The translations under genes were made by a program, and so were the position numbers. 44,073 nucleotides of DNA, from NCBI GenBank assembly GCA_037447655.1, contig JBBHKE010000892.1:64001-108073 (forward strand). Direction: 5' to 3'. Source of the DNA: Zygnema cylindricum. Taxonomy: Eukaryota > Streptophyta > Zygnematophyceae > Zygnematales > Zygnemataceae. Shown here piece by piece: positions 10,875 to 20,196 of the stretch (position 1 is the first letter of the stretch; every line of letters begins with the position of its first letter). A model generated the notes under the pieces. That model was not told the origin of the DNA, made no database searches, and was given only the letters and a program-made list of their open reading frames with translations.

Positions 10875-11700
10875 CTATTTCTGCCTGAATTCCATTGGAG
10901 TGGCACTCCCCTTTGCGTCCGACATGCCAAACTTTTCTAACATGTTCTTGATTGCTTCCTTTTGAGTTAAATAAATAAATTTCTGTTTCCTGTCTCTTTC
11001 TACTTGAATTCCTAGAATATACTTAGCCTCACCCAAGTCTTTCATTTCAAACCGGGAATTCAAAGCTGATTTTATTTTATTAATCTCATTGATAGATTTG
11101 CTAATCAGTAGCAAATCATCTACATAAACTGCCACATAAATCACTCCATCATCACCTTGCATTACATAGACTGAGTGGTCTGAACTAATCATGGTAAAGC
11201 CAAGATTGGTTAAAAACTCATCTAATTTTAGGTTCCATTGTCTTGGAGTCTGTTTCAGACCATACAGGGACTTCAACAGTTTACAGACCAGATTTTCTTT
11301 CAGTTTTTCTACATACATCTCTGGCTGCTTCATATAAATTACTTCCTCCAAATCACCATGCAAGAAAGCAGTTTTAACATCCATGTGATGCAATTCCATA
11401 TCCTCTAATGCAGCAAGAGATAGCAAAACTCTAACAGTAGGAAAGCGAACTACAGGAGAGAAGGTCTCTTCATAGTCAATTCCCTCCTTTTGGCTAATTC
11501 CCTTAGCAACCAGTCTAGCTTTATATCTCTCAATTGTATTATCAGGATTCAATTTTAATTTGAAGACCCACTTACAACCGATAGCTTTCCGGTTCGGTGG
11601 GAGCTCCACAAGTTCCTAAGTTTGGGCTTCCATAATTGACTTTATCTCCTCATTTGCAGCCGAGATCCAATGATCCTTTTCAGGAACAGAAAAAGCTTCA
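10875..11700 (-). pseudogene. Reverse transcriptase of the inner copia
   Basis: The frame from 11609 to 10875 carries [81 protein letters not shown] (polymerase motif, about 11110-11140) and DLGEAKYILGIQVERD. It ends at TAG (10875-10877) after EFRQK. Another TAG near 11613 replaces the Trp codon expected in AQTWELVELPP. The 5' side enters from the integrase-RT linker through a frameshift near 11775. It is 70-75% similar by eye to the middle element's RT. Confidence 0.92.
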
Positions 11701-12790
11701 TGAATAGTAAGCGGCTCCCCTGTGCTTGCAGAAAAAGCACTCTCAACTCGGTCGCCTCGAAGGCGGCTGCTTTGCCTTCTTCCCCCGGAAAATCTGACGC
11801 CGGAACTGTTGGTTCCCTACCTTGCCGCACAGGGCGTGTATTGGGAGGAGCATCAACAGAAAGAGCAGCTCCAGAAGGAGTATTAAACGGCCCAGAGGCA
11901 TTTGGGAGAGAGGTAGAAGAAGTAGAAGAGGATGGAGTAAAAGGTACCTGCTCAAGAATGATATATTCTTGTATTTTCTCATTCCTTTCAGTTGCATCCA
12001 TGCTAAAAACGTCAACAGATTGACTTTCTTCTTTAATCTGAATATTCCTAGCTGTTTGAAGGCATCCTCTCTGAGGATTATAGACTCTATAACGAGCAGA
12101 TTCATCATCATAGCCTAAAAAGACACCAGGTACAGATTTTGGACTAAACTTCCAATTAGGAAGATTATCTAAGATAAAACATTTGCTACCAAAAACTCTA
12201 AAATGACTTACATTTGGCTTTCTGCCTGTCCACACTTCATAAGGTGTCTTACCCCTAACAGCTCGGGTTTCCACTCTATTTCTGATGTAGGAAATAAAAT
12301 GAAAAGCTTCCCCCCAAAACTTTGGATCCACACCTTTATCGGCCATTATAGATCGAGCACATTCAGTCAAAGTCCGATTAAGTCTCTCGGCAACACCATT
12401 TTGTTCCGGTGTGTACGGAGCAGTAAATTCACGAGAGATGCCATTCTCTTTCAAAAAATCAGCAAATGCATAAGATACATACTCTCCACCATTATCCGTT
12501 CGCAAAGCAAGAATAGATTTGCCGTGAAATTTCTCCGCCCAGATTTTGTAGTGCTTAAAGTGAGTGAAGACTTCTCCCTTCTCCTTCATGAAGTATAGGC
12601 GACTATATCGGGAGTAATCGTCTGTAAAGGTGACAAAGAAGCGGCTGCCACCAAGAGAGGGAACTTTGGAAGGGCCGAAAACATAAGAGTGAATAATACC
12701 AAGGAGATCTGTGGCTCGATGATCAGAAACTTGTGGTAGAGGAAGCTTGTGAAGCTTTCCTAGAGCACAACCATCACAAACATGAACTCT
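11642..12790 (-). pseudogene. Integrase of the inner copia, with first catalytic Asp lost
   Basis: After a frameshift near 12785 the zinc-binding end reads VCDGCALGKLHKLPLP. The first catalytic position, normally HTDVCGP or HSDVCGP, reads HSYVFGP (about 12690), so Asp is replaced by Tyr. The second Asp (LRTDNGGEYVS) and the Glu (PEQNGVAERLNRT) remain. The copia-specific blocks DPKFWGEAFHF, TPYEVWTGRKPNVSHFRVF and GVFLGYDDESARYRVYNP follow, then a Ser/Pro-rich linker (FTPSSSTSSTSLP). The ORF drifts out of frame near 11775, and the true frame continues as [11 protein letters not shown] into RT. Without the Asp, strand transfer would not be expected. Confidence 0.9.
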
Positions 12791-14262
12791 TTTTGACCAA
12801 GCTTGACTCCCTCTATCATATTATGGTTTATCATCTTAGTAAGTCTCTCATGATGCACATGACCAAGCCTTTTATGCCACAAAACATTATCACATAGGAC
12901 ACTGGAGTACGCAAAATCAATTTTATTAGCCAGGTCCATGCGGTACAAAAAGTTTGGGTCTCTAGTTCCTACTAGAGCTACTCTTCCATTCTTGCTCACT
13001 ATTTTCTTGCCATTTTTCAGGAGAACCTCAAAGCCTTTGCTTTCAGCTACAGACGTAGAAAACAGATTTTTCTTGAACTTTGGAACATACAAGACATCAT
13101 ACAAAGTTCTCTTAACAACCTTTCCATCTATCACACAATCCAGATCTATGTTTCCTTTGGCATTTGATTCAACAGCATAGCCACAAGCATAAAAGATCTG
13201 ACGTAAAGGAATAAAAGACATCTCCTTAAACCAAGACTTGTTCCAGCACATGTATGAAGAGCTGCCGGAATCCATTATCCATCCGAGGTCCTTTTCTCCT
13301 TCCATCATGTCGAGTTTGGCGAGAGCAAAGAACTCTTTGTCATCAATTTTTGGAAAAGTGATCACATCAGGTGTATTTTCCTCGGTCTTTTTCTTCTCCA
13401 ATTGTGTATCCTCCGCTGAAAATGCAACAGTTTTACTTGGAGGTTTTTGGGAAATGGGAGGTCCGCGGTGTCTCCATCCTTTCCGAAAGATACCTGTTTC
13501 AAGAGCTTTTATATATAAAGGACAAGCTCTGAAGGAGTGACCATCAGTATAGCAATAAACACATTTCTCAAACTGAGGATTAAACTGATTCCCTTGATAT
13601 CTACTTTCCCTCTGAAACTGAGCCGTAAATGCTACAGCTGGTTTTCCAAATCCTAAAACAGTCTGAGTAGCCTCTTCTGCCAAGATAAACTCTATAGCTG
13701 TTTGCAAATTCCAAACAGGTTTAGACCATTTTTTCATTTCATCTGAGGTTCCTTTATATTCATTAGGAAGCCCCTTTAGGAGAATCATTGCCTGATGATA
13801 AGGGGAGAAAGTCCCCCCAGAATATGCATTTTCTGACAGTAACATTCGAAACCGATTAGTGTATTCCACCATGCTACCACCTGTGTACTTATACTCATAG
13901 ATTTGACCAGCAGTTATAATCTCATGCTGGTCACTAGCTTTAACATAAGAAAATTTCAATACATCCCACAAATCTGATGCCTTTGCAACATTAATATATG
14001 TCATATGCAATTCTTTTGATATCATAAGCTTTACTAAATGGAAAGCTTTGTCATTTTTCTGATCAAAGCTGGCATCAGATTCTGCGAATGATCCATTTAA
14101 CACATCAATAAGTTTCACTTGCTTGAAGTAAGACTTAACCAAATCTGCCCAATATAAATATTCACGTCCATCAAAGACCGGAATTCGTGAAGGCGGGCCC
14201 GTGAACTGTTGTTCTGACACAATTACTGGCACTGAAGATGAAGAAGATGCAGCAGTAGTCAT
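12791..14262 (-). CDS. Gag-protease-integrase N-terminus of the inner copia
   Basis: An uninterrupted frame of nearly 500 codons (527 if an upstream Met at 14343 is used). I prefer the Met at 14262 (MTTAASSSSSVP) because it is kept in the 3' LTR copy. The first 18 codons lie inside the 5' LTR and the frame crosses into internal sequence at SEQQ-FTGPPSRIPVFDG. The domains are: Gag with YLYWADLVKSYF, GQIYEYKYTGGSMVEYTNRF and AMILLKGLPNEYKG; a CCHC knuckle CVYCYTDGHSFRAC (about 13520-13563); an aspartic protease with WIMDSGSSSYMC (about 13250-13280), DSG where DTG is usual; and the integrase zinc region LWHKRLGHVHHERLTKM. A frameshift near 12785 ends it. Gag could still be translated. Confidence 0.88.
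14192..14206 (-). promoter_or_regulatory. Candidate half-tRNA primer-binding site, inner copia
   Basis: Directly after the 5' LTR the minus strand reads GTTCACGGGCCCGCC. Against the complement of the plant initiator tRNA-Met anticodon half (GGTTATGGGCCCACC, from memory) it matches at about 11 of 15 positions, including the GGGCCC core. It is weaker than the sites of the middle and 42-kb elements but sits in the same place. Confidence 0.55.
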
Positions 14263-14943
14263 CGTAGAACAAATCAAGAGAGGAAGCTTCCACAAATACC
14301 GATGGCTGAACAGAAACTTTGGCAGACTATAACTTTCAGACAAACGCTTTAAACGTCCTGAAAATTTGCCACAATGTAGTTAAGATACAAAGAAACACAA
14401 CACAAAATTTCAATCAATTCCGCTCACAAATCTGTGAGATATGTAGAAATGAAATTATATAAAACTGAGTGTACAGTTTTCATATCATTTGTTCCTAAAA
14501 ATCAAATTCACTAAGTCCTACTTTTATACACCGAAACTACACTAAGCTGTACGGAGGCATTCTAGCCGTACATCTAACATTCTATCACAAATATTTACAC
14601 CGAAGTTAAGACAACGTAAAGTGATAATGATCTAGTCACGCCTCGTCACTATTTGTTGGCGGCGGCTGTCAACGGTCCGATTAGAGGATTTGGCACCGTA
14701 GAATTGACTTTACGAAGTCCAGTGGTCCTGCCGAATTTCTGTATGTCCACGGAGGACATACTCACGCATTCTCCCAAGTGACGACACGTGTCCCAAGTGT
14801 GAATGAACCGTGAACTCCCAACTTCACTGTCACACTAATTTCGGTAAGTACTGAACCGAACTCAACCAAAAATAGCTTAAGTCCTGAACAGCTCTCTCTC
14901 ACAGCTGAGGCATAAAGATGACTAAAGCTTTCTAAAAACAACA
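14207..14943 (-). repeat. 5' LTR of the inner copia (737 bp)
   Basis: TGTTGTT...AACAACA, pairing with 9379-10116. The 56 bases at its internal end encode the first 18 codons of Gag. Confidence 0.95.
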
Positions 14944-14949
14944 CCCTTT
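14944..14949. repeat. Target-site duplication, right copy
   Basis: CCCTTT directly after the right LTR end AACAACA; partner of 9373-9378. Confidence 0.85.
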
Positions 14950-15222
14950 GCTTGTGACTCAACAAAGGTATCATCACTAAAATAAATTTTGACAGGAGAG
15001 GTAGATTGAATACTCCCAAAAAGATGGCGACTGCGACACATGTGTGCAGATGCACCCGTGTCCATAATCCATTCGTCTTCCTCCACGCCTTTGGTTTCTT
15101 GTGCCATCACAAAGTATTTCTTTTCGCTGTTATCAGGAAAGCTGCTTACATCCTCCTCTTGAAGTGCATTGGAAAATGTTGTTGGGCGTCCAATTGACGT
15201 AGATGGAACTCGACTTTCGTCC
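14950..15222 (-). pseudogene. Protease N-terminus of the middle copia
   Basis: The minus strand reads EWIMDTGASAHMCRSRHLF, an intact copia aspartic protease active site (DTGAS), followed by SIQSTSPVKIYFSDDTFVES. It breaks at QAKG where the inner element starts. The rest of the domain is at 9238-9373. Confidence 0.88.
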
Positions 15223-16116
15223 TAACGAGAGTGAAAATTTCCCGTAGCTTTAGCTCTCTTGTAGGCATGACACATCCTGAAAACATGGCATTTTTCATCA
15301 CTGTAATAGCATGTCAAAGGTGACCTTCTAGGACCACTACCTCTACCACTGCCACTTCCACTACCACTCCCAATCTTAGAGTCTGAAAATTGGTTAGCTA
15401 GTGACTGAACAGACTTACAACTACCTCTTTGTGAAATCTGGTTAGCTTCTTTGCTCAAAATAAACTGTATTGCTAATGCTATGTTCCACTAACGTTGTGG
15501 AAGAGCCCTAAGCCTATCCATGGCTCCCTTATATTCATCGGTTAAAGTTCTCATCAATAACATAGCCTGTTGAGGTGGTGAAAAGTCCCCACCTGCATTT
15601 GTACTCTGAAGGAACAACCTTTTCATAGCATGACAATGATCTGACATACTAGCTCCAGAATACTTAAATTCAAAAATCTGAGTGGCTATGTTTGTCTGGA
15701 CGGTAACATCTAGCTGAACATACATAGCACGTACACTAAAACCAAACATCAGATGCTTTCTTCATCTCAAGATACGACATTACCAAATATTTTGTCATAA
15801 ACTGCTTCAAGACGTTGAGGCAATGGAGATTCTTCTTTCTCCAATCCGGCGCAATCACATCCGCTGTTCCTTCCACAATGGGTGACAAGTCCCTCTCCCC
15901 GAAATATGAGCTCAACATATCTTCCCAATATAAGAAGTCAGTTCCGTCAAAAAAAGGCAATTTGGGCGGTGGGTCCATAACCTGTTGAAGGTCATAGGCA
16001 TTAAGACTTGGCAGTGATCCACTCCCACTAGGAGTCACACTTGCACGAGCAGGAGCAAGTGGAGCACTAGGGCTAATAGGAGCACTTGCAATAGGAGCTG
16101 AGCCATTATCAGACAT
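15222..16116 (-). pseudogene. Gag of the middle copia, starting inside the LTR
   Basis: The likely start is the Met at 16116 (MSDNGSAPIASAPISPSAPL). About 45 codons lie within the 5' LTR, ending NAYDLQQ at the LTR edge, and the frame continues VMDPPPKLPFFDGTDFLYWE, homologous to the inner Gag (FTGPPSRIPVFDGREYLYWA). After a frameshift near 15740 come TNIATQIFEFKYSGASM, PQQAMLLMRTLTDEYKGAM, a second break near 15489, and a Gly/Ser repeat (GSGSGSGSGRGSG). The zinc knuckle is damaged: CYYSDEKCHVFRMC has Ser in place of the second Cys. The frame then leads into protease. The alternative upstream Met at 16167 also lies inside the LTR. Confidence 0.82.
15968..15982 (-). promoter_or_regulatory. Half-tRNA(iMet) primer-binding site, middle copia
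   Basis: The minus strand reads GGTTATGGACCCACC directly after the LTR end CAACA. It matches the complement of the anticodon half of plant initiator tRNA-Met (GGTTATGGGCCCACC, from memory) at 14 of 15 positions. Drosophila copia is known to prime from such a half tRNA. Here the site is also coding: it reads V-M-D-P-P in the gag frame. Confidence 0.8.
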
Positions 16117-16749
16117 GTAAGTGTTAAAGGTCATGAGCATTCTGACTTGGCTGTGTTCCACTCCCACTAGGCGTCACACTTGCACCAGTAGGGACTGAGC
16201 CATTAGTAGACTTGGCAGCAGAAGCAAACCCAAAAAGATATACCTATTTGACTATATCTATGTTGTAAGATATGTAGCTTTAAGTGAGAGAGGTCTTACA
16301 ACCTGACAAACATATACCACAGCCAAAATAAAGACAATAGAACAGAAAAACACCTTAAAGTGCACTTAGTGCTCTCATTTCTTTAAAAGCTGTGTAGAAT
16401 GTACATTCTGTGTCAAACTTATTATTCCTAATTGAATTAAATACTCTAAAGATCTTCGAAATATCTTAAATAAATGTACAAGGTTCAATGGACACTCTAT
16501 TGACAAAAATCTAAGTGTTCGGACCATAATTGTCCACTAAGAATATCTATACTCTAAAAATTCGAGTGATTCTTATCACGTCCACATTCATTGGCGGCCC
16601 TACACACTAATTTTCCTAAAGATGACCATTCGTGTAGATATAACAAAAAAATCCACACTAAATTTTGGTCAATATTGAACAATTGGTATTCCAAAAATAT
16701 TATAAGTTCTAGACTCAAATTTCTAAGACTTACTAAATTTTTCTTTTCA
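15983..16749 (-). repeat. 5' LTR of the middle copia (767 bp, with internal duplication)
   Basis: The part 16122-16749 aligns end to end with the 628-bp 3' LTR. The additional 139 bp (15983-16121) is a diverged tandem copy of the same LTR end, beginning TGTTGAAGGTCAT like 5646 and sharing CCACTCCCACTAGG. The unit next to the primer site supplies the Gag start. The outer unit has lost its Met (AAG) and has a TAA after NAHDL. Confidence 0.85.
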
Positions 16750-16750
16750 A

Positions 16751-17826
16751 TAAGTTTTACCTGCGAGAACCGTAAAGTTATGAAGATCCCATGGACCCAA
16801 ACAAGATTTGCAAATTGTCAGAATCTTTTTATGGACTCAAACAATCCCTTAGGTCATGGAATTTGAAAATAGAACAGTTACTTCAAAGTAAGGGTTTTAC
16901 TAAGATTCAGTATGACCACTCAGTCTATTACCATGAATAACTGAACATCATCATTGCCATCTATGTGGAAGACTTGATGATAGTGGGAGAAACAAATGAC
17001 GATATCTCAAAAATCAAAAAGATGTTATCTAACTCATTCAAAATAAAAGATCTAGGAGAGATAAAATATGTTCTTAGCATTCAAGTTATTAGAAACATGG
17101 AGGAAAAAACCATCCAATTGTCACAAAAGAAATACATTGGAGAGTTACTCACTCGATTCCGACTCCAAACGCGAATACAGTTTCAACTCCACACGAATTA
17201 GAAGAGATCGAGAGGCAATAGGAGCACTCATCTATTCTATGAACTGCACCCGTACGGATATCGTCAATGCCGTTTGAATTTTGAGCAAGTTCTTGCACCG
17301 ACCAGGGAAACAACATTGGTCCGTGAAGAGAGTTATTAAATACTTACAAAAAACAATAGATTACACTTTTACACTTGGTGGAAAAAACACGATAACATTG
17401 ATATTCATGCCTTCACTGATGCTAATTGGGGAGGGGATTCAAAAAACAAAAAATCAACTACTGGATACCTGTGTAATATCAACGACTGAAGCGTGAGTTG
17501 AAGCTCCAAGCTCTAAAAGACAGTAGCATTCTCCACCATGGAGGCAAAATATATGGCGGCAACAACCACAGTAAAAAAGGTTCTACGGCTAAAAGGAATC
17601 CTTAACGAACTTGGATATACAAAATCGAGAAAAACTCTAATTTACACAGTATGTTAGAGTTGCCTAGCTCTGATTAAAAATCATATTAATCATCTTAAGA
17701 CGAAACACATTTCTATGAGATACCACTTTATCAAGGATAACATTACAACGGAAGCGGTGACTTTTTATTACATGTCTGATAAGTAGAACGCTGTGGACAT
17801 GTTTACTAAAGCTGTCGTCACTAACA
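16751..17826 (+). pseudogene. Outermost copia pol remnant, 3' part: RT and RNase H (family X)
   Basis: This resumes the plus-strand RT cut at 5645. EIEKEL on the left continues as YLREP, then SYEDPMDPNKICKLSESFYG, LKQSLRSWN and KIQYDHSVYYHE. The polymerase motif is altered to AIYVEDLMIVG (YVED instead of YVDD). RT continues SFKIKDLGEIKYVLSIQVI and GALIYSMNCTRTDIVNAV. RNase H follows in another frame (ANWGGDSKNKKSTTGY, FSTMEAKYMAATTTVKK, NAVDMFTKAVVTNK). The fragment ends abruptly at 17826, where minus-strand gypsy RT begins. Many stops mark it as the oldest layer of the nest. Confidence 0.85.
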
Positions 17827-17827
17827 A

Positions 17828-18542
17828 GGTACTCCTTTGTCATCCATGACTTTTTAGAACACGACGGGTGCGTTCTTAAGACCGAAAGGCATGACTAACC
17901 ATTCCCACCGTCCATCACCGCCACAAAATGCAGTTTTATGTCTATATTTTTCCTCGATTTCAATCTGGTTAAACCTTTGACGTAAGTCAAGAATGCAAAA
18001 GAACTTCGCACCACCTATATGGTTAAATATTTCCTCCGTAAGAGGCATAGGGTGGCGGTTTTTAACTATCCGGCATTAAGCTCTCGGTAGTCCCCACACA
18101 TTCTTTGCTCGGTAAAATTTCCGTCGGAATCTTTCATCCTATGCATGATTGTGGGGGCGGCAAAGGTGCAATCCGAACGATAGATTAGACCGACTTCTTC
18201 CAATTTTACGCGTCTTTTGTTCAACATCTCCCATTCCATTTCGGAGAGTTGGTATTTCGTTTTAAAGATAGGTCGATCGTCTTCAAGGTCGATTGACATT
18301 TTGTACGTAGAATGACGTCCAAAGTCATACATAGAGAAAGCAAACGCATCTATATGACGGGTGACTCTGTCACTTAATAGTGCATGTTCCACCTTTGTGA
18401 GATTGGAATTGAACTTCCACTTGGGCGTCTCGGGACTCTTGATAGTGAAAGCTTTTATAGCCTTAGCAAATGCATTTTGCTCATCGGCGATGAGTGAGTG
18501 GCCTAACTCGTGTTTTATCGGGGTCTGCTTCAGGTAGTTCAC
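17828..18542 (-). pseudogene. Ty3/gypsy reverse transcriptase, copy A
   Basis: Read from 18542: FAKAIKAFTIKSPETPKWKF, HALLSDRVTRHIDAFAFSMY, SIDLEDDRPIFKTKYQLSEM, LEEVGLIYRSDCTFAAPTIM and RMCGDYRELN, the classic N-terminal gypsy RT with its Pxx.YR and GDYRxLN blocks. After a stop and frameshift come FCILDLRQRFNQIEIEEKYR, HKTAFCGGDGRWEW and VMPFGLKNAPVVF. The domain is cut just after this block, before the YxDD motif, at the junction with the plus-strand copia. It lies directly downstream of the copy A gag-like region in the same strand, which is the main reason for assigning the whole A/B/C family to Ty3/gypsy. Confidence 0.88.
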
Positions 18543-19640
18543 CTAGTGGTGCCAGCTACGCGTCGAAAATGCAGCTTTCCAGTGCGTAGGCGTACCAAGA
18601 AACGATAAAAGTGTGGATTGAACGGATGTATAGGCCGAGATTTCCAAAAACATATGACTCGGGTTGAGGAAATCATAGATAGAGATGACCTTAACCACAG
18701 GTGTGAGAGAAGGGAAAAAAAAAACTGATACTGATTTCCCTTGAGACTATGAGAGGTGCGGGAGAATACATGACGTGAATGAGGCGCCAAATTCCCCCCC
18801 CAAGCTGGTTGCACTGGTTCATTCTGTGCGTAGCGACCAGCTGCAAGATCAAGACCTAGGACAAATAATAAAGACAAAGGATCCATGACCCTACCCAACA
18901 AAGTGCAACGCTGTCTATCCGTAAGGTTGGTGGCCGAAGTAGTGCATAGAATAAAATGCAACAGATGCTCCCGTTGTGTGGCCGTAGGCTCCTCTAACTC
19001 TCCAATGACATTATTCCGGAACATTCCTTGACCGTTATGAAAGTATGCATGGGAATTAGGGTAAGACACTAAAGCTGGAAGGACCTTGAGGGGTTGGCCA
19101 AGTACATTAATGTTGTAATTTGGAGGGTAGTCAGTTTAGACACATGATTGGACTTGATCAAAGGGAAGCAAAGCGATTATAATGTCTGTAGTGGGAGGTC
19201 TTACAAACAAATTAGCCTCACAAAAACGACCAACATCGATTAAGTTCGTCTATTTAGAGCGAACCCGATGTGCGAAAGACCCATGTCGAGCGGCATCAAT
19301 ATTTAGCGGGGGTCCGATAAGGTGTTCTATGCGCTTATAGTCAGCCAAGATTTGAAAGCCCAGGATCATTTTAAGCGGCGACGTTCTCTAAAATGTATCC
19401 GATAGGCTTCGCTATGGTTTGAAGAAAATAAAGACCTTCAAAAGCTCAAAAAACAATTTGGTACGGGGATCCGCCAAACCAAGACCTTTGCTGGCCCGAG
19501 AGCTGCCTTGACACTTCCACCCTCTGAAAACAAAATTTATCGGTTCGACATCCCGTAGATGATGATTACTAAGGATGCGGATGTCTTGTGGAAGAGCACT
19601 GTGCATATGTAGAAAAGCTGACGTTGGAAACAACTGTGGA
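18543..19640 (-). pseudogene. Gag-like C-terminal region, gypsy-like copy A
   Basis: Conserved with copy C (32280-33260) at protein level: ADPRTKLFFELLKVFIFF against ANPHIKFIFELVHILHFL; LADYKRIEHLIGPPLNIDAA against LAYYKRIEKLIGPPLIIDAT; RHGSFAHRVRSK against RHGFLAHRVRSK; and FRNNVIGELEEPTATQREHL against an ELEEPTSIQREYL equivalent. Because both copies keep this protein sequence, it was once coding. I recognise no named domain, and I cannot tell whether it is Gag, a protease-containing segment or another protein between Gag and RT. Stops and frame changes occur at about 19410, 19250 and 19080. Confidence 0.6.
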
Positions 19641-20196
19641 TAAATGAATGCAACATGTTACAGTGGTGCAATTGTGTTTTTCTAGCTAATGCTTCAATTT
19701 CTATTTGTCGTGCATGTGTCTAATCAAACCAAGAAACATGCAACCTAACCAGCTGGCGAGTAGAAAACGTGGAATAGACAACAACAAAGCACATCCCAAA
19801 GCAAAAAGAATAATAATACAAAGCTAAAATGAATATGAAAATAAAAAAATGAGATAACAGGTGGAAAGGATAAGTGGTGAAAGGTGAGTGGAAAGCCGAG
19901 AGAGAGATAAAATTAGACCAAGAGAAGACCAAAAAGAGAGGGAACCTGAGTCGAACCCCTCGAGACTCTCGTCTTTCGTTTCCTCTACAGATAACGTAGA
20001 GGAGACGGAGGGCAAAGAAGAGATTGACGTGAGTCCGGATCGGGCAGAGGATGTTCTTGATACCGGAACCGAAGTTATAGGAAAATTAGATATACTTGCT
20101 AGATCGATTTGGTCTACAGGTGATGGGCCAAAAGCTACACCACTACGAATAGACCCAGAACGGAAATTGAAATTGTTCCAATCGGTGGGTATAAAA
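19641..20196 (-). pseudogene. Gag-like N-terminus, copy A (central part deleted)
   Basis: The minus strand reads IPTDWNNFNFRSGSIRSG and ARSGLTSISSLPSVSS, matching copy B (MPTDWDNLLYLSGSTRG, VRSGLTSTSSLSSVSS). The start Met of B is Ile (ATA) here. About 2.5 kb of central gag sequence present in B and C is missing: the Ser-rich N-terminus passes through unrecognised bases (about 19640-19850) directly into the C-terminal region. Confidence 0.6.

Larger units (their letters stand above)
9379..14943 (-). mobile_element. Inner Ty1/copia element, nearly complete
   Basis: A 5,565-bp minus-strand element bounded by TGTTGTT...AACAACA LTRs (14207-14943 and 9379-10116), with target duplications on both sides (9373-9378 and 14944-14949, CCCTTT; the duplication is 5-6 bp). 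The internal order is primer site, gag with zinc knuckle, protease, integrase, RT, RNase H and polypurine tract, which defines Ty1/copia. By eye the LTRs differ at about 20 of 738 positions, so this insertion is much younger than its host element. Two TAG stops (about 11613 and 10875-10877), two frameshifts (near 12785 and 11775) and loss of the first integrase Asp make it non-autonomous. Confidence 0.95.
5646..16749 (-). mobile_element. Middle Ty1/copia element, interrupted by an inner copia
   Basis: An old minus-strand copia element is inserted into the RT of the plus-strand family X copia. Its LTRs are at 15983-16749 (5') and 5646-6273 (3'). Read 5' to 3', it holds the LTR, a primer site at 15968-15982, gag, protease, integrase, RT, RNase H and a polypurine tract. 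The inner element (9379-14943) splits its protease: upstream ends at FVESQAKG (14950) and downstream resumes at KGKVSLRL (9370). Removing the inner element would leave about 5.5 kb, a normal copia length. Frameshifts (about 15740, 7570 and 6650), stops and an integrase Glu to Gln change show it is inactive. I see no clean target duplication (AATTG at left, ATAAG at right), consistent with age. Confidence 0.88.

Noticed and set aside
10875-11615. Reassigned or readthrough TAG codons (both stops in the inner pol are TAG, as are the two in the 100-932 frame)
   Set aside because: TAA and TGA also interrupt other remnants here, and CAG or TGG to TAG is a common decay change; too few cases to argue for recoding.
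11670-12598. Plus-strand open frames of 98-131 codons across the inner integrase
   Set aside because: Antisense shadows of a well-conserved integrase coding strand.
5646-16754. A target-site duplication for the middle element
   Set aside because: The flanking five bases (AATTG and ATAAG, or TAAGT if the end is shifted) do not match; the boundary rests on LTR alignment and the continuity of the interrupted RT instead.
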